From NCBI GenBank assembly GCA_039026555.1, contig JBCCMB010000009.1, forward strand, positions 1 through 42,904: 42,904 nucleotides of DNA. The letters are read 5' to 3'. The position numbers were made by a program, and so were the translations under genes. Origin of the DNA: JBCCMB01 sp039026555 (GTDB lineage Bacteria; Pseudomonadota; Alphaproteobacteria; Caulobacterales; Hyphomonadaceae). Under the pieces are notes generated by a model. It was not told the DNA's origin and ran no database searches. It worked only from the letters and a program-made list of their open reading frames with translations. This document shows positions 6,985 to 15,212 of this stretch, piece after piece. Positions within the stretch are counted from its first letter, which is position 1. Every line of letters starts with the position of its first letter.

Positions 6985-9929
6985 AACACGTTTCGCCAGT
7001 CTAGGATAAGCTTGAACAAGGCGTCATTGATCCAGGGACCGGAATTCCCCTCTCCAATATGGCCGGGCGTTGAGGCCATCCCGTAAGCGTGCACGCCAAT
7101 CGCCATCGGTGTCGGCGAGTTCTCGTCCATGATGTATATCGGCGATCCGGACTGGCCGCCTGTCGTGTCGGTGGCGTAAAATACGCGGTCTTCCGATACG
7201 TCGATCACCGGCGTTGCGTGATGCCATAATTGCGCCGCGCGGAGCGGCGGAAGCGGTCGTCCCGTGGCGGGGTCGGTACGAGGTTCGGCTTTTTCGCCTG
7301 GATACCCGGTTACGTGAGACCATCGACCGGACAGGTCCGTCTTTGCGCGAACGCCGACGGAGAACCAGCCCAAGCGTTGGCCGATGCTTTCCGGCAAATG
7401 AACGGCCGCGACATCGCATGAGCGATCAAAACTGGATTGCCATTGCGGATGCACAGAGACGCGACTGGCGTCCATCCCGCCGAATGGTAATTGGTCGCCG
7501 CTCAAACCCGGGATCACTTCTAATCGGTCGGGCAAGGACCGGCGGTTTTTCGGATAGACGCAATGGCCTGCCGTCAAAAGTGTGTTCGGGCCGATCAGGA
7601 AGCCTGTCCCCACCGCCATCCGATTGCCCCAATAGGCGCGCAGCGCGCAGATCATACGCCAGGGCGACATGTTCGTATCGAAGATCCGGGACCGGTCGTC
7701 ATCGCCCAACACGCTCTCATGGCTCATAGCGTTGAGCTCGTCCGTATTGATCCGCCCAGATTTGAGCATTTGCGCGGCGGCGGGCGAGGCGCCGGCCGGC
7801 AATTCGCCGACGGCGCCGGGAATGATCAATTTGTCAGTCGTTATCGCGGCGGCGTCAGGCGCGCCGCCGCCTAATGGCGCGCCGAATATTGGTGCGGATC
7901 CGCTGGCGGCGGGGTCGGGCGTTGGGACAGTTGGAATCCGAGACGTCGATGATGTCCTGCCACGCGGATTGCGCAAGGAGCGCCAACGTCGACGTTCTCC
8001 AGTTGATGCGCTTTCCGCGGCCTCGGCGTTCTCCGCCATGCATTCGGCGATCGCCGCCCGAATGCTCTCGATCCAGATGCCCTGGTTTGCGGCGTAAACG
8101 CCGTCTCTTCCTCGCAAACGGGGCATTTGCGGCAGGCCGCGATGATGCACGCCGATGAGTTCGAAACTCGCCTGATCGAAGACCGGGCTGCCGGAGGAGC
8201 CGCCAAGTGTCGGCGCTTTATAGTGCAGACGTACCGGGTTGGGCGTGCGGGCGAAGCGGCGCTGGATGCCCGACGCCTGCTGATCCTCCGCCAAAGCGAT
8301 CTTCGCGTCATGATCCAAGAAGATATTGTCCGCAAAGGAAAACGACAGCGGGCCGGCGGCGGGGTGCCCAATCACATAGACGCGGCCAATGCCTTCATCG
8401 CTCTCGGCTTGAGGCGGCAGCGCGGACTTGCTCCAATTTTCGAGCGCTTTGACGCCGGGAGGCAGCGGTTCAGCCGGTCTCAAAATCGCGATGTCGTGCG
8501 CGTCGACGTCGGATTCCCATTCGATCCGTTCAAACCGAACGCTGCGCTCTTCATCCGTGTCGGGGTCGGTGAACACCGCGGCGCAAATATCGAATGGTTG
8601 GCTCTGCCCATTAGGTGCTGAAGAGATAACGTGGTTGTTGGTGACGATCACCGGTTCTTCGCCCCAGCCGTCGAAGAAGATCTTGCCGGCAGCCGCAAAG
8701 CCGGTGCCGAACCCGCGATTGACGCCGCCCATAGTCGCGTCGATTCGACAAATGGCGCGGGCGCGGTCGAGACCATTTCGGATGAGACCGATGGCGAGCG
8801 GCGCATTGACGGAGAAGATACGCTCAAAACCTTTTGGGTTCTCAGCTGTCGTCGACGCGCTGGGCGTAGGCGATGTTGTCGGCGCGGAGGACGATGTCGC
8901 GCTTGAGAAATCCTCGTTCAGCAGGCGTAGTTCTTTTTGCGATACGACCATCTCTGCGGACTGGTCCCGTTGCTTTTCATTGTCCTCGGCGCCGCCGCGC
9001 ATCGCGCTTTGTTTAACAAGGATCGCCGCCTTCAGAATTCTAACGGGCGCGCCGCTTTCTTTGTCTTCGCCGGACAAGCCCCAGACTTCTTCCACCTGAC
9101 GCAAGGCGCCTCCAAGGTGAAACAAGGTGCTGTCTTCATGCTGCGCGAACGCGCCATACGCTTCGGCGGCCTCATCATAGCAGTCGATCGCGAGCAAGGT
9201 CTCGGCACGCGTCGCAATGCACCAAGCGCTTTCTGGCGGATCAATGACGCGCAGAATCTCCTTGGCGAGCGCTTCTTTAACGCCAGGCGCGCCCAAGTCT
9301 AAGCCGTCCCGTTCCGCGCGGCGTAAAAGGGCCAGCGCGTTGACGGCGTGATAGCTCGTGATCCGGCTCGGCGCCATATCCCAAACATGCTTGTAAGCGG
9401 CGTAGGCGCGACGCAGATAGAGCGCCTCGCCCTCTTCTCCGTTTGCGCCATTTTGGGCGACCGCATTGACGTAGCGTTGTTTATAAATCCGCCCGACGGC
9501 GCTATAGCCCTCACGCCACGCTTCACTCGGCGCGCCGGCCGTCATCATGGGACGTGCGAGCTCCAATGCGGTGTCGAATGCGCCCAATTCAATCAGGGAT
9601 TGGATTTCCAGCCGCCTAATTTTGACGTCAGTCAGCCCGTCGCGGCGCAGCTGAGAACTGAACACCAGCAAGCTGTCGAAAGCCCGATTATGCCGGAGGC
9701 GCTCGGCGACGCGCCGAACTGCTGGCAGAGCGTCCGCGCCTGCCTCTCTTGCGGCCTCCGCAACATGCAGAAGCGAGGCGATTGATGCGGCGCGCGCCTC
9801 ATCCGCCCGACTGGGTTCGATCTGTGCGACCGCCTCTTCCAGAAGGCGAAGCGACAACTCATCGTCGAATGCGGACGCGGCCAATTCAGGGCGCTTCAAA
9901 TTCTGCGGCTGAGTGTTGGGATCGCTCAC
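6981..9929 (-). CDS. Helical-repeat protein with two trypsin-like protease domains
   Basis: A 982-residue multidomain serine protease. Residues about 20-330 are alpha-helical and TPR-like, resembling the TRAFs-binding/TPR front ends of other conflict proteins. A Ser/Thr/Pro-rich linker (342-365) follows. Trypsin domain 1 (about 375-630) has a full triad: His433 in TNNHV, Asp479 in AHDIAIL, Ser579 in GGSSGSP. A low-complexity linker (635-715) leads to trypsin domain 2 (about 735-982), with His789 in LTAGHC, Asp839 in CDVAAV and Ser927 in GGQSGSP. There is no signal peptide, so it is probably cytosolic. GTG start at 9929 overlaps the stop of the GH108 gene (GTGA, 9926-9929), and it overlaps the SLOG gene in the same way. 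The likely role is a proteolytic effector or an activator of its neighbours; substrates are unknown. Confidence 0.88.
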   Translation of the reverse strand: MSDPNTQPQNLKRPELAASAFDDELSLRLLEEAVAQIEPSRADEARAASIASLLHVAEAAREAGADALPAVRRVAERLRHNRAFDSLLVFSSQLRRDGLTDVKIRRLEIQSLIELGAFDTALELARPMMTAGAPSEAWREGYSAVGRIYKQRYVNAVAQNGANGEEGEALYLRRAYAAYKHVWDMAPSRITSYHAVNALALLRRAERDGLDLGAPGVKEALAKEILRVIDPPESAWCIATRAETLLAIDCYDEAAEAYGAFAQHEDSTLFHLGGALRQVEEVWGLSGEDKESGAPVRILKAAILVKQSAMRGGAEDNEKQRDQSAEMVVSQKELRLLNEDFSSATSSSAPTTSPTPSASTTAENPKGFERIFSVNAPLAIGLIRNGLDRARAICRIDATMGGVNRGFGTGFAAAGKIFFDGWGEEPVIVTNNHVISSAPNGQSQPFDICAAVFTDPDTDEERSVRFERIEWESDVDAHDIAILRPAEPLPPGVKALENWSKSALPPQAESDEGIGRVYVIGHPAAGPLSFSFADNIFLDHDAKIALAEDQQASGIQRRFARTPNPVRLHYKAPTLGGSSGSPVFDQASFELIGVHHRGLPQMPRLRGRDGVYAANQGIWIESIRAAIAECMAENAEAAESASTGERRRWRSLRNPRGRTSSTSRIPTVPTPDPAASGSAPIFGAPLGGGAPDAAAITTDKLIIPGAVGELPAGASPAAAQMLKSGRINTDELNAMSHESVLGDDDRSRIFDTNMSPWRMICALRAYWGNRMAVGTGFLIGPNTLLTAGHCVYPKNRRSLPDRLEVIPGLSGDQLPFGGMDASRVSVHPQWQSSFDRSCDVAAVHLPESIGQRLGWFSVGVRAKTDLSGRWSHVTGYPGEKAEPRTDPATGRPLPPLRAAQLWHHATPVIDVSEDRVFYATDTTGGQSGSPIYIMDENSPTPMAIGVHAYGMASTPGHIGEGNSGPWINDALFKLILDWRNVL

Positions 9930-11899
9930 TTGGGCGCCTCCACCCCATTGCGGGCGACCAGCCCGGCGATGCCGCCGGTTTTGGCCCCGCCCGAGCCGTC
10001 CAGAGCCGCGCCGCCATCGCCTGCATGCGCGCCATTTGTCTTTGGCGGCGCCTCGACCGCGGTGGTTGGCTCGGGCTCGTCTATGTCGCCAGGTGCGCTC
10101 GTCGGCGCCGGGACATCCTCTGAGAACAACTCTTCCACGCCGGGGTCGGCGGCTTCGTCATTAGCCGGTTCGGGGGGCGTTGAAGACGTGCTCATCGGCG
10201 CCCAGCCGTCGAAATCGGTACTTGCTGCGACCAGCTGATCCAGCTCGCCATCCATCGTCATCAGGGCGCTTTCCGTATCGTCGATCACCCCCGCGGCGAT
10301 GAGAAAGGGATTAAGATGCGAGCGCAAATTCGCGATGCGGTTAAGCCAGCCGCGAATGAAGCTGTTAAGCGCGGGATTGGCGCGAACAATGGTGTGGTAA
10401 AAGGCTTCGCGTTTCAGCAGGCAACGGTCCACTAAACCGCCAATGTCGGCGGCGGCTTTCATCATATATCCCCGAGATTGGGGGCCCCAGCGGCCGTCGA
10501 CCGAACTCGCCGGAACGCCGCTCGCCTGTTGCAAGAGTTTGATGGCCCGCCGAGGTCCATGATTGACGGCGGCGTCGAACATCAGGATCGCCAAGGCCTC
10601 GCTCGGCATTTCCGGGCAGCGGGCGGGCTGCCAATAGCCGGCGAAATAGATCTCTTCGATCTCACTGTCGGTGATGTTGCGAACAGTCCGGCGGGCGAGC
10701 CCCAGCTTGTCGCGATAGCGGTCATAGGTTTTTTGCGTTACGCCGCGATTGGTGGCGCCGCCGGGATCGTCGGGGTGGTCGACAAACCCGCCCTCGTGCT
10801 CCAGCACCAATTCGAGCGCGCGGGCGAACGCGCCGACCGGCACGCCGGCGGTGGCCGCGCGGCCCGCGACGGCTGAAACGCCGGCCGCCATTATAACGGA
10901 TTCTTCGCCGCTATCGTCCGACGCCTCGGCTATTTCTGAGCCGTTGACAAAACTCGCCAGCGCGTCGCCAAGACCCGACACGGTTTCAAAGAAGAAGCTC
11001 TCTTCGCCCGTCATGAACGCCGCGAATTTGCGCTTGGCCGCGTTGATGATGCGTTCCGCGTCGGCGGGCACGAGGTCGGGCGAGGTCAACGCCGTCACCC
11101 GGAAATGCTCCATCGCGCCGGAAATATCGCCCGTGTGGGCGTCCTCCTGGATACGCCGCCACGCAGCGTTCAGATCTGGCAGGGCCGACCAATCAGGACG
11201 GAATTCTTCACATCGGAATTCCACCACGGCGTAAGCCGATTTCATCGGGCCTTTGGATGTCATCAATTGCGAGGTCGACGTGTCGAAAGACAGGTTTTCT
11301 TGTTTGGCGTGGCTGTCCGTAAACGCATAGAGCCCGCTCATGACCGGCGCACGCAGCGTTTGGCGCACCTCTCCAAGCGATTGCAGGCCGTTTTGGTCCA
11401 GTAAACGATCCAAGCCTTCAGTGATGGTTTCGGCCACCTGCGGCACCGGATTGGCGCTGTCCAGAAGCGGCGCGGCGGCGCTGAGAAAGCCGACGGCCGG
11501 CAGTTTCGACAAATCCGCCGCGACTTTAAGCGCGTCGGACAAATAGTCCTTTTGCTTGATCGCGCCCAGCGTGACATCCAAACCCAATTCGTCGCGATAG
11601 ACGAGGCGCGGCGTCAGTTGACGATCGACCACGTGAAGTTTGTCAGCACGGGCGAATTCGGGCGCGCCGTCGTCATTGGTTGGGAAGAAGCCGCCCAATT
11701 TGTTCTGGTCGCCGATATAGTTCTGCTTAACCTGGACCCAGACGACGGGTGCGAATTTCGATGTGTTCAGCACCTTTCCGGGCACGTGAACAGCCTTCAG
11801 GACGAGGGAAAAATAATGCTCTTCCTGGCGATATTTCACGCCGGGTTCACCGATCAGTATCGGTCGAAAATTCGCTGATTTTCGTGTTCCCCGAGCCAT
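9926..11899 (-). CDS. GH108 lysozyme-like protein with unknown N-terminal domain
   Basis: A 657-residue protein, first gene of the operon. Residues about 357-440 form a glycoside hydrolase 108 domain: LEHEGGF with putative catalytic Glu369, then HPDDPGGATNRGVTQ and YFAGYW. Residues about 440-530 form the associated peptidoglycan-binding domain (FDAAVNHGPRRAIKLLQQ, VDGRWGPQS). The family cleaves peptidoglycan and is typical of phage endolysins. The first 340 residues match nothing I know, and the last 120 are Pro/Glu/Asp-rich and probably disordered. No signal peptide or transmembrane helix is evident, so delivery to the wall is unexplained. ATG at 11899, with AGGGGA upstream. It is divergent from the RyR gene, with a TTAA-N7-TTAA motif in between. 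Confidence 0.85.
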   Translation of the reverse strand: MARGTRKSANFRPILIGEPGVKYRQEEHYFSLVLKAVHVPGKVLNTSKFAPVVWVQVKQNYIGDQNKLGGFFPTNDDGAPEFARADKLHVVDRQLTPRLVYRDELGLDVTLGAIKQKDYLSDALKVAADLSKLPAVGFLSAAAPLLDSANPVPQVAETITEGLDRLLDQNGLQSLGEVRQTLRAPVMSGLYAFTDSHAKQENLSFDTSTSQLMTSKGPMKSAYAVVEFRCEEFRPDWSALPDLNAAWRRIQEDAHTGDISGAMEHFRVTALTSPDLVPADAERIINAAKRKFAAFMTGEESFFFETVSGLGDALASFVNGSEIAEASDDSGEESVIMAAGVSAVAGRAATAGVPVGAFARALELVLEHEGGFVDHPDDPGGATNRGVTQKTYDRYRDKLGLARRTVRNITDSEIEEIYFAGYWQPARCPEMPSEALAILMFDAAVNHGPRRAIKLLQQASGVPASSVDGRWGPQSRGYMMKAAADIGGLVDRCLLKREAFYHTIVRANPALNSFIRGWLNRIANLRSHLNPFLIAAGVIDDTESALMTMDGELDQLVAASTDFDGWAPMSTSSTPPEPANDEAADPGVEELFSEDVPAPTSAPGDIDEPEPTTAVEAPPKTNGAHAGDGGAALDGSGGAKTGGIAGLVARNGVEAPK

Positions 11900-11917
11900 C
11901 TTACGGTCCCCTAAGAT

Positions 11918-11932
11918 TTAATCTCTGCTTAA
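11918..11932. promoter_or_regulatory. TTAA-N7-TTAA motif, candidate CtrA site
   Basis: TTAA, seven bases, TTAA matches the spaced core of the alphaproteobacterial CtrA response-regulator box. It can also be read as a direct repeat TTAATCT-N4-TTAATCT with an 11-base period, one helical turn. It lies 19 bases upstream of the GH108 start and 200 bases upstream of the RyR gene, where it could control either or both. CtrA itself is not in the window; assignment rests on the motif alone. Confidence 0.4.
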
Positions 11933-12117
11933 TCTTTAGCACGGCGATTCGGTCGGGAGTAGGGCCGAAGCGCGGCGGAAGCGGCGCGACGCGGCTTGTC
12001 GCCCGCAAGAACGTCGTTAGGGTGACGTCTCAGGGCGAGGGAGACAAAGCTTTTCAAATGGCTTTCCTCGCCAGCCGGTCAATTCGGCTGGTTTTGGCAC
12101 GGGGAGCGACGCGCAGA

Positions 12118-13977
12118 ATGGCATTGCGGGTTTTTCTGCGCTGGATAGAGCCCATTTTTAGACGGCGTGCGGTCTTCTTCTTTTGGATCTTAGCGGGCCT
12201 TTTAGGTCTCGCGGCGGTCGCCAGCGGCGCCTATGGCTGGTGGATCGAGCCTGACGCGCAAAGAGGCGCGCTAGGGGTCGTCGATGCGCTGTTTCGAGGC
12301 CTCAAATCGATCTTCTTTTCCGACATGTATTCGGCCAAAACGATCACCGTCGACACACCCTTCTTGCTGGCGTCGCGGTATCTGGGCGGCGGGTTTTTCC
12401 TTCTCATGGCCGGGCGGATCGTCTTGTTCACGGCGGGTGAGCGCGCATCCGAACTTCTGCTGCGGGCCCGTTCGCGCCATGATGTTGTGATCGGCGACGG
12501 AGAAGCGGCGTTACACTATTGCGACGCGGCGCCCGGGCGATTGTCGACCCATGTCTCGGAGACGCTGGCGGCGCGATTGGATCGTTCGGCCGTGATGATA
12601 CGGCGTGGCGATCTCATGGACCAATTGCAGCGCGCCGGCGCAGGACGCGCCCGACGCATCGTGGTTGGCGAAGGTCGCGACGCATTAGCTTGGACCACCG
12701 CCCAGGCCGCCGCGATGCGGTATCCGGATATCGACGTCATCGTTCATATCGCCGATCCGTGGCTGCACGAGCGATTGAGCCGGGCCGATCCGGCGGCGCG
12801 ATTACGCCCCTTCTCCTATGTCAGCGGCGCCGCGCGGCACGTCATGTTGGCGCATCCGCCCTATTTGTTGGCGCGGGCGTATGGCGCGCCGGCGCAGCAC
12901 ATCATCATCGTCGGATTTGGCTCTTTGGGGCAAGCGCTGCTGCGGGAATTCCTCGTCACCAGCATTGCTGAAAAGCCTGAAGCCATGATGGCGACCATTA
13001 TCGATCCGCAGGCTGATCGATTGAAGGCGGAGTTCGAAGCGCGGCATCCTGGGCTGGAAGGCTATGCCGACGTTCAATTCCTCCAGGGCTCGCTGCTTGA
13101 GAGCGATCCGACAGTGGAGGCAGCCTTTTTGGCGCGCGCCAAGCGATGTGAGGCGTGCGGGGTTTATGTTGCGGTCAGCGAGGATGATTATCCATTGAGG
13201 ACCGGTGTGGGCTTGCGCGACCGCGCGGAACGTCTGGGTTTGTTTCGTGCGCCGATCTTTGTGCGCGGAGCCTCCGGCTCCGGCCTGCGGCGCTATAAAT
13301 CCGGCCCCGGCCTTGTGGGACGAAGCCCGACCCACGATGCGCCTCAAGCCAAACCTGGCGAGCGCGTACTCGCGGCGGATCTTGCGCTTATTCCATTTGG
13401 CGATTGGCGCGACGCCTTAGACGGCGCGGATCTTCTGACCGACCATATCGACAAGCACGCAGAGACCTTTCATGAGGGGTATCGCCGCTTAACGGGCGCG
13501 TTGGACGTAAAGGACAAATCCAAGCTTGCGCCGTCCCAGCAACCTTGGCCCTTGCTGAGCGAAGAATTCCGCGTCGCCAATCGTCGATCGGTTGCGCATG
13601 CTCGCGCGAAGTTGGACGCCGCAGGGTTCGCCCTAGGGCGTTGGCTGGAGGATGGGGACGAGGCCGGCCAACCGCATCGCCCTGGCGATTTGCCGCCGGC
13701 CGCTGATGAGCTGCCGCTTGATGATCCCGTGCGGCTCGATCGATTAGGCGCGTTAGAACATCGCCGCTGGGCGATTGACCGCACATTAAACGGCTGGACC
13801 TATGGCGAGGTCCGCGACAATCGCGCGAAACGGCATCCGGATTTGGTGACAAATCGCGAATTAGATGAAGTTGCGAAAGAAAAGGATCGCAACAATATTC
13901 GGCAAGTTGCGCAAATTATTCGCGATATGATTGGGGAGGATGACGACGACGCGTCAAATCCTAAGCAACGCGGGTGA
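12118..13977 (+). CDS. Membrane protein with TrkA-N and RyR domains
   Basis: About 619 residues from the ATG at 12118 (GGGGAG upstream); an ATG at 12058 would add 20 basic residues. An open frame reaching back to 11749 would overlap the divergent GH108 gene and is not credible. Two membrane helices lie at about 19-41 and 82-104, with no potassium selectivity signature between them. A degenerate nucleotide-binding half (120-255) is followed by a TrkA-N Rossmann domain with GFGSLG at 266-271. The C-terminus holds RyR-type sequence: a partial first copy (EEFRVANRRSVAHARAKL, about 482-499) and a full one at about 540-603 (EHRRW, NGWTYGEVRDN, HPDLV, EKDRNNI). RyR domains are predicted ligand sensors in prokaryotes. 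Likely an inner-membrane sensor or gated transporter serving the divergent operon. Confidence 0.85.
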   Translation: MALRVFLRWIEPIFRRRAVFFFWILAGLLGLAAVASGAYGWWIEPDAQRGALGVVDALFRGLKSIFFSDMYSAKTITVDTPFLLASRYLGGGFFLLMAGRIVLFTAGERASELLLRARSRHDVVIGDGEAALHYCDAAPGRLSTHVSETLAARLDRSAVMIRRGDLMDQLQRAGAGRARRIVVGEGRDALAWTTAQAAAMRYPDIDVIVHIADPWLHERLSRADPAARLRPFSYVSGAARHVMLAHPPYLLARAYGAPAQHIIIVGFGSLGQALLREFLVTSIAEKPEAMMATIIDPQADRLKAEFEARHPGLEGYADVQFLQGSLLESDPTVEAAFLARAKRCEACGVYVAVSEDDYPLRTGVGLRDRAERLGLFRAPIFVRGASGSGLRRYKSGPGLVGRSPTHDAPQAKPGERVLAADLALIPFGDWRDALDGADLLTDHIDKHAETFHEGYRRLTGALDVKDKSKLAPSQQPWPLLSEEFRVANRRSVAHARAKLDAAGFALGRWLEDGDEAGQPHRPGDLPPAADELPLDDPVRLDRLGALEHRRWAIDRTLNGWTYGEVRDNRAKRHPDLVTNRELDEVAKEKDRNNIRQVAQIIRDMIGEDDDDASNPKQRG

Positions 13978-14191
13978 TTTTGGGTTTTGGGCGCTTAGGC
14001 GCGTGAATGTCGGGGTCAGGTACGTCCTTGAAGGGTTCGCGTACATCAATGCCGAAAGTGTCTAACGCGTTGATAGCCGCCTCTAAGTCCGCGAGCGCGA
14101 TGCGCCAAACAGGAAGGCCTTCAATCGTGTCGTCCGGGTCTTCGCCCAGAAAGGCGCAATAGCGGCGCGCCAGAAGTTCGAACTTGTCCAT
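13961..14191 (-). CDS. Small hypothetical protein
   Basis: An unknown 76-residue acidic protein (MDKFELLARRY at the start, KRPKPKITRVA at the end), with no membrane segment. I prefer the ATG at 14191 because the GGGGG ribosome site lies eight bases upstream of it; an ATG at 14197 is also in frame. Its 3' end overlaps the convergent RyR gene by 17 bases. A strong hairpin lies immediately upstream, next to the ribosome site. Even codon composition like its neighbours and the good ribosome site suggest a real gene. Membership in the adjacent SLOG/RyR system is possible but unproven. Confidence 0.6.
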   Translation of the reverse strand: MDKFELLARRYCAFLGEDPDDTIEGLPVWRIALADLEAAINALDTFGIDVREPFKDVPDPDIHAPKRPKPKITRVA

Positions 14192-14203
14192 ACCCATGTC
14201 CCC

Positions 14204-14222
14204 CAGGGCGGTGGTCGCCCTG
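14204..14222 (-). promoter_or_regulatory. Hairpin in the leader of the small hypothetical gene
   Basis: CAGGGCG and CGCCCTG are exact reverse complements around a 5-base loop. The stem directly abuts the G-run used as ribosome site by the gene ending at 13961, so it could influence its translation, or act as a partial terminator for upstream transcription on the minus strand. Confidence 0.35.
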
Positions 14223-14318
14223 TTTGCGAGGTGAGGATCGCGTCAACACGTGAGCAAGGCGTTAACGACGAGACGAGGATTTGGGCGGGCGGCGCGCCAA
14301 ACTGGAAACTATAGACGC

Positions 14319-14346
14319 CCTAGCGCGTCATCCGCATGACGCTAGG
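14319..14346 (-). terminator. Imperfect stem-loop over the amidase stop codon
   Basis: CCTAGCGCGTCAT and ATGACGCTAGG pair over 11 bases with a 2-base bulge and a CCGC loop. The structure spans the stop codon of the carbon-nitrogen hydrolase gene. No T-run follows on the minus strand, so intrinsic termination would be weak; it may instead protect the transcript 3' end. Confidence 0.4.
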
Positions 14347-15208
14347 ACGCGTCTAAAGATCCGATCGCGCCATAAAGATCTGGCCGTCTGTCGCGGAAGA
14401 CGCCCCAATCATCTCGGTAGGATCTGATCGCGTCCAAGTCAAAGCTGGCGGTTGCTACGCCCTCCTCGGTTCGGTCCATGTCGACGATGATCGCGCCGGT
14501 ATGATCCGCGATAAATGAGGTTCCATAAAATGTGATGGACCGGTCGTCAGAGGTCTCCGTCCCAACGCGATTGGACGCCGCCAGAGGCATGAAGTTCGCG
14601 CCGGCATGGCCTTGCATCACCCGTCGCCAATGCGCGGCGCTGTCGGTCTCGGGATCTGAGGGTTCTGATCCTATTGCCGTGGGAAAGAGCAAGATCTCGG
14701 CGCCCTTCAGCGCCATAGCGCGGGCCGTTTCAGGGAACCATTGATCCCAGCATATGCCGCAGCCGACACGTCCAATCCGCGTTTGCAGCGCTTGAAAGCC
14801 CGTATCCCCCGGTGAGAAATAATATTTCTCCTCATAGCCGGGGTTTTGCGGGATGTGTGATTTTCGATATCTGCCGGCGATTGAACCGTCCGCATCGATC
14901 ATATTGACCGAATTGAAGCGCGCATTCCCGGCGCGTTCGAAATAGGACACTGGCAAAACGACATTGAGTTCAGCGGCGAGTTTCTGAAAGCGCGGGATGA
15001 GCGGGTTGTTGTCGGCGATGTGTGCGCGCCCAAAATGTTTCGGGTCCTGGTCGATGCAGAAATAGGGCGTTTCGAACAATTCCGGCAGAAGTACCAAGTC
15101 TGCGCCTTCATCCGCAGCCTGCCGCACCAAATCCTCGGCTTTCGCAGTATTTTCCTTGGTGTCGCCAGTGCAGGACATTTGCGTGATAGCGATCGTGATC
15201 TCGGACAT
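14342..15208 (-). CDS. aguB: Carbon-nitrogen hydrolase, N-carbamoylputrescine amidase-like
   Basis: Nitrilase-superfamily amidase of 288 residues. The Glu-Lys-Cys triad is visible at Glu43 (LLPELFE), Lys116 (RKSHIP) and Cys153 (CGICWDQWFPE), counted from the ATG at 15208. The sequence around the active site (FCIDQDPKHF, SHIPQNPGYEEKYYFSPGD) fits N-carbamoylputrescine amidase, which hydrolyses N-carbamoylputrescine to putrescine in the agmatine route of polyamine synthesis. The usual partner, agmatine deiminase, is not in the window. A TTG 33 bases upstream is in frame but would overlap the preceding epimerase gene, so ATG is preferred; the epimerase stop is 4 bases away, indicating one operon. 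Confidence 0.85.
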   Translation of the reverse strand: MSEITIAITQMSCTGDTKENTAKAEDLVRQAADEGADLVLLPELFETPYFCIDQDPKHFGRAHIADNNPLIPRFQKLAAELNVVLPVSYFERAGNARFNSVNMIDADGSIAGRYRKSHIPQNPGYEEKYYFSPGDTGFQALQTRIGRVGCGICWDQWFPETARAMALKGAEILLFPTAIGSEPSDPETDSAAHWRRVMQGHAGANFMPLAASNRVGTETSDDRSITFYGTSFIADHTGAIIVDMDRTEEGVATASFDLDAIRSYRDDWGVFRDRRPDLYGAIGSLDAS

Positions 15209-15212
15209 GGCG

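Noticed and set aside
9749..10238. Several long open frames opposite the GH108 and protease genes
   Set aside because: They are antisense shadows caused by high GC in the third codon position; translations are Arg/Pro/Ser-rich with no family features.
9926..11899. Calling the GH108 gene a prophage lysin
   Set aside because: No holin, spanin or structural phage genes are present around it, and it is embedded in a coupled operon with protease and SLOG genes.
11749..12057. Long N-terminal extension of the RyR protein
   Set aside because: It would overlap the divergent GH108 gene and its promoter; the added residues are low-complexity and have no ribosome site.
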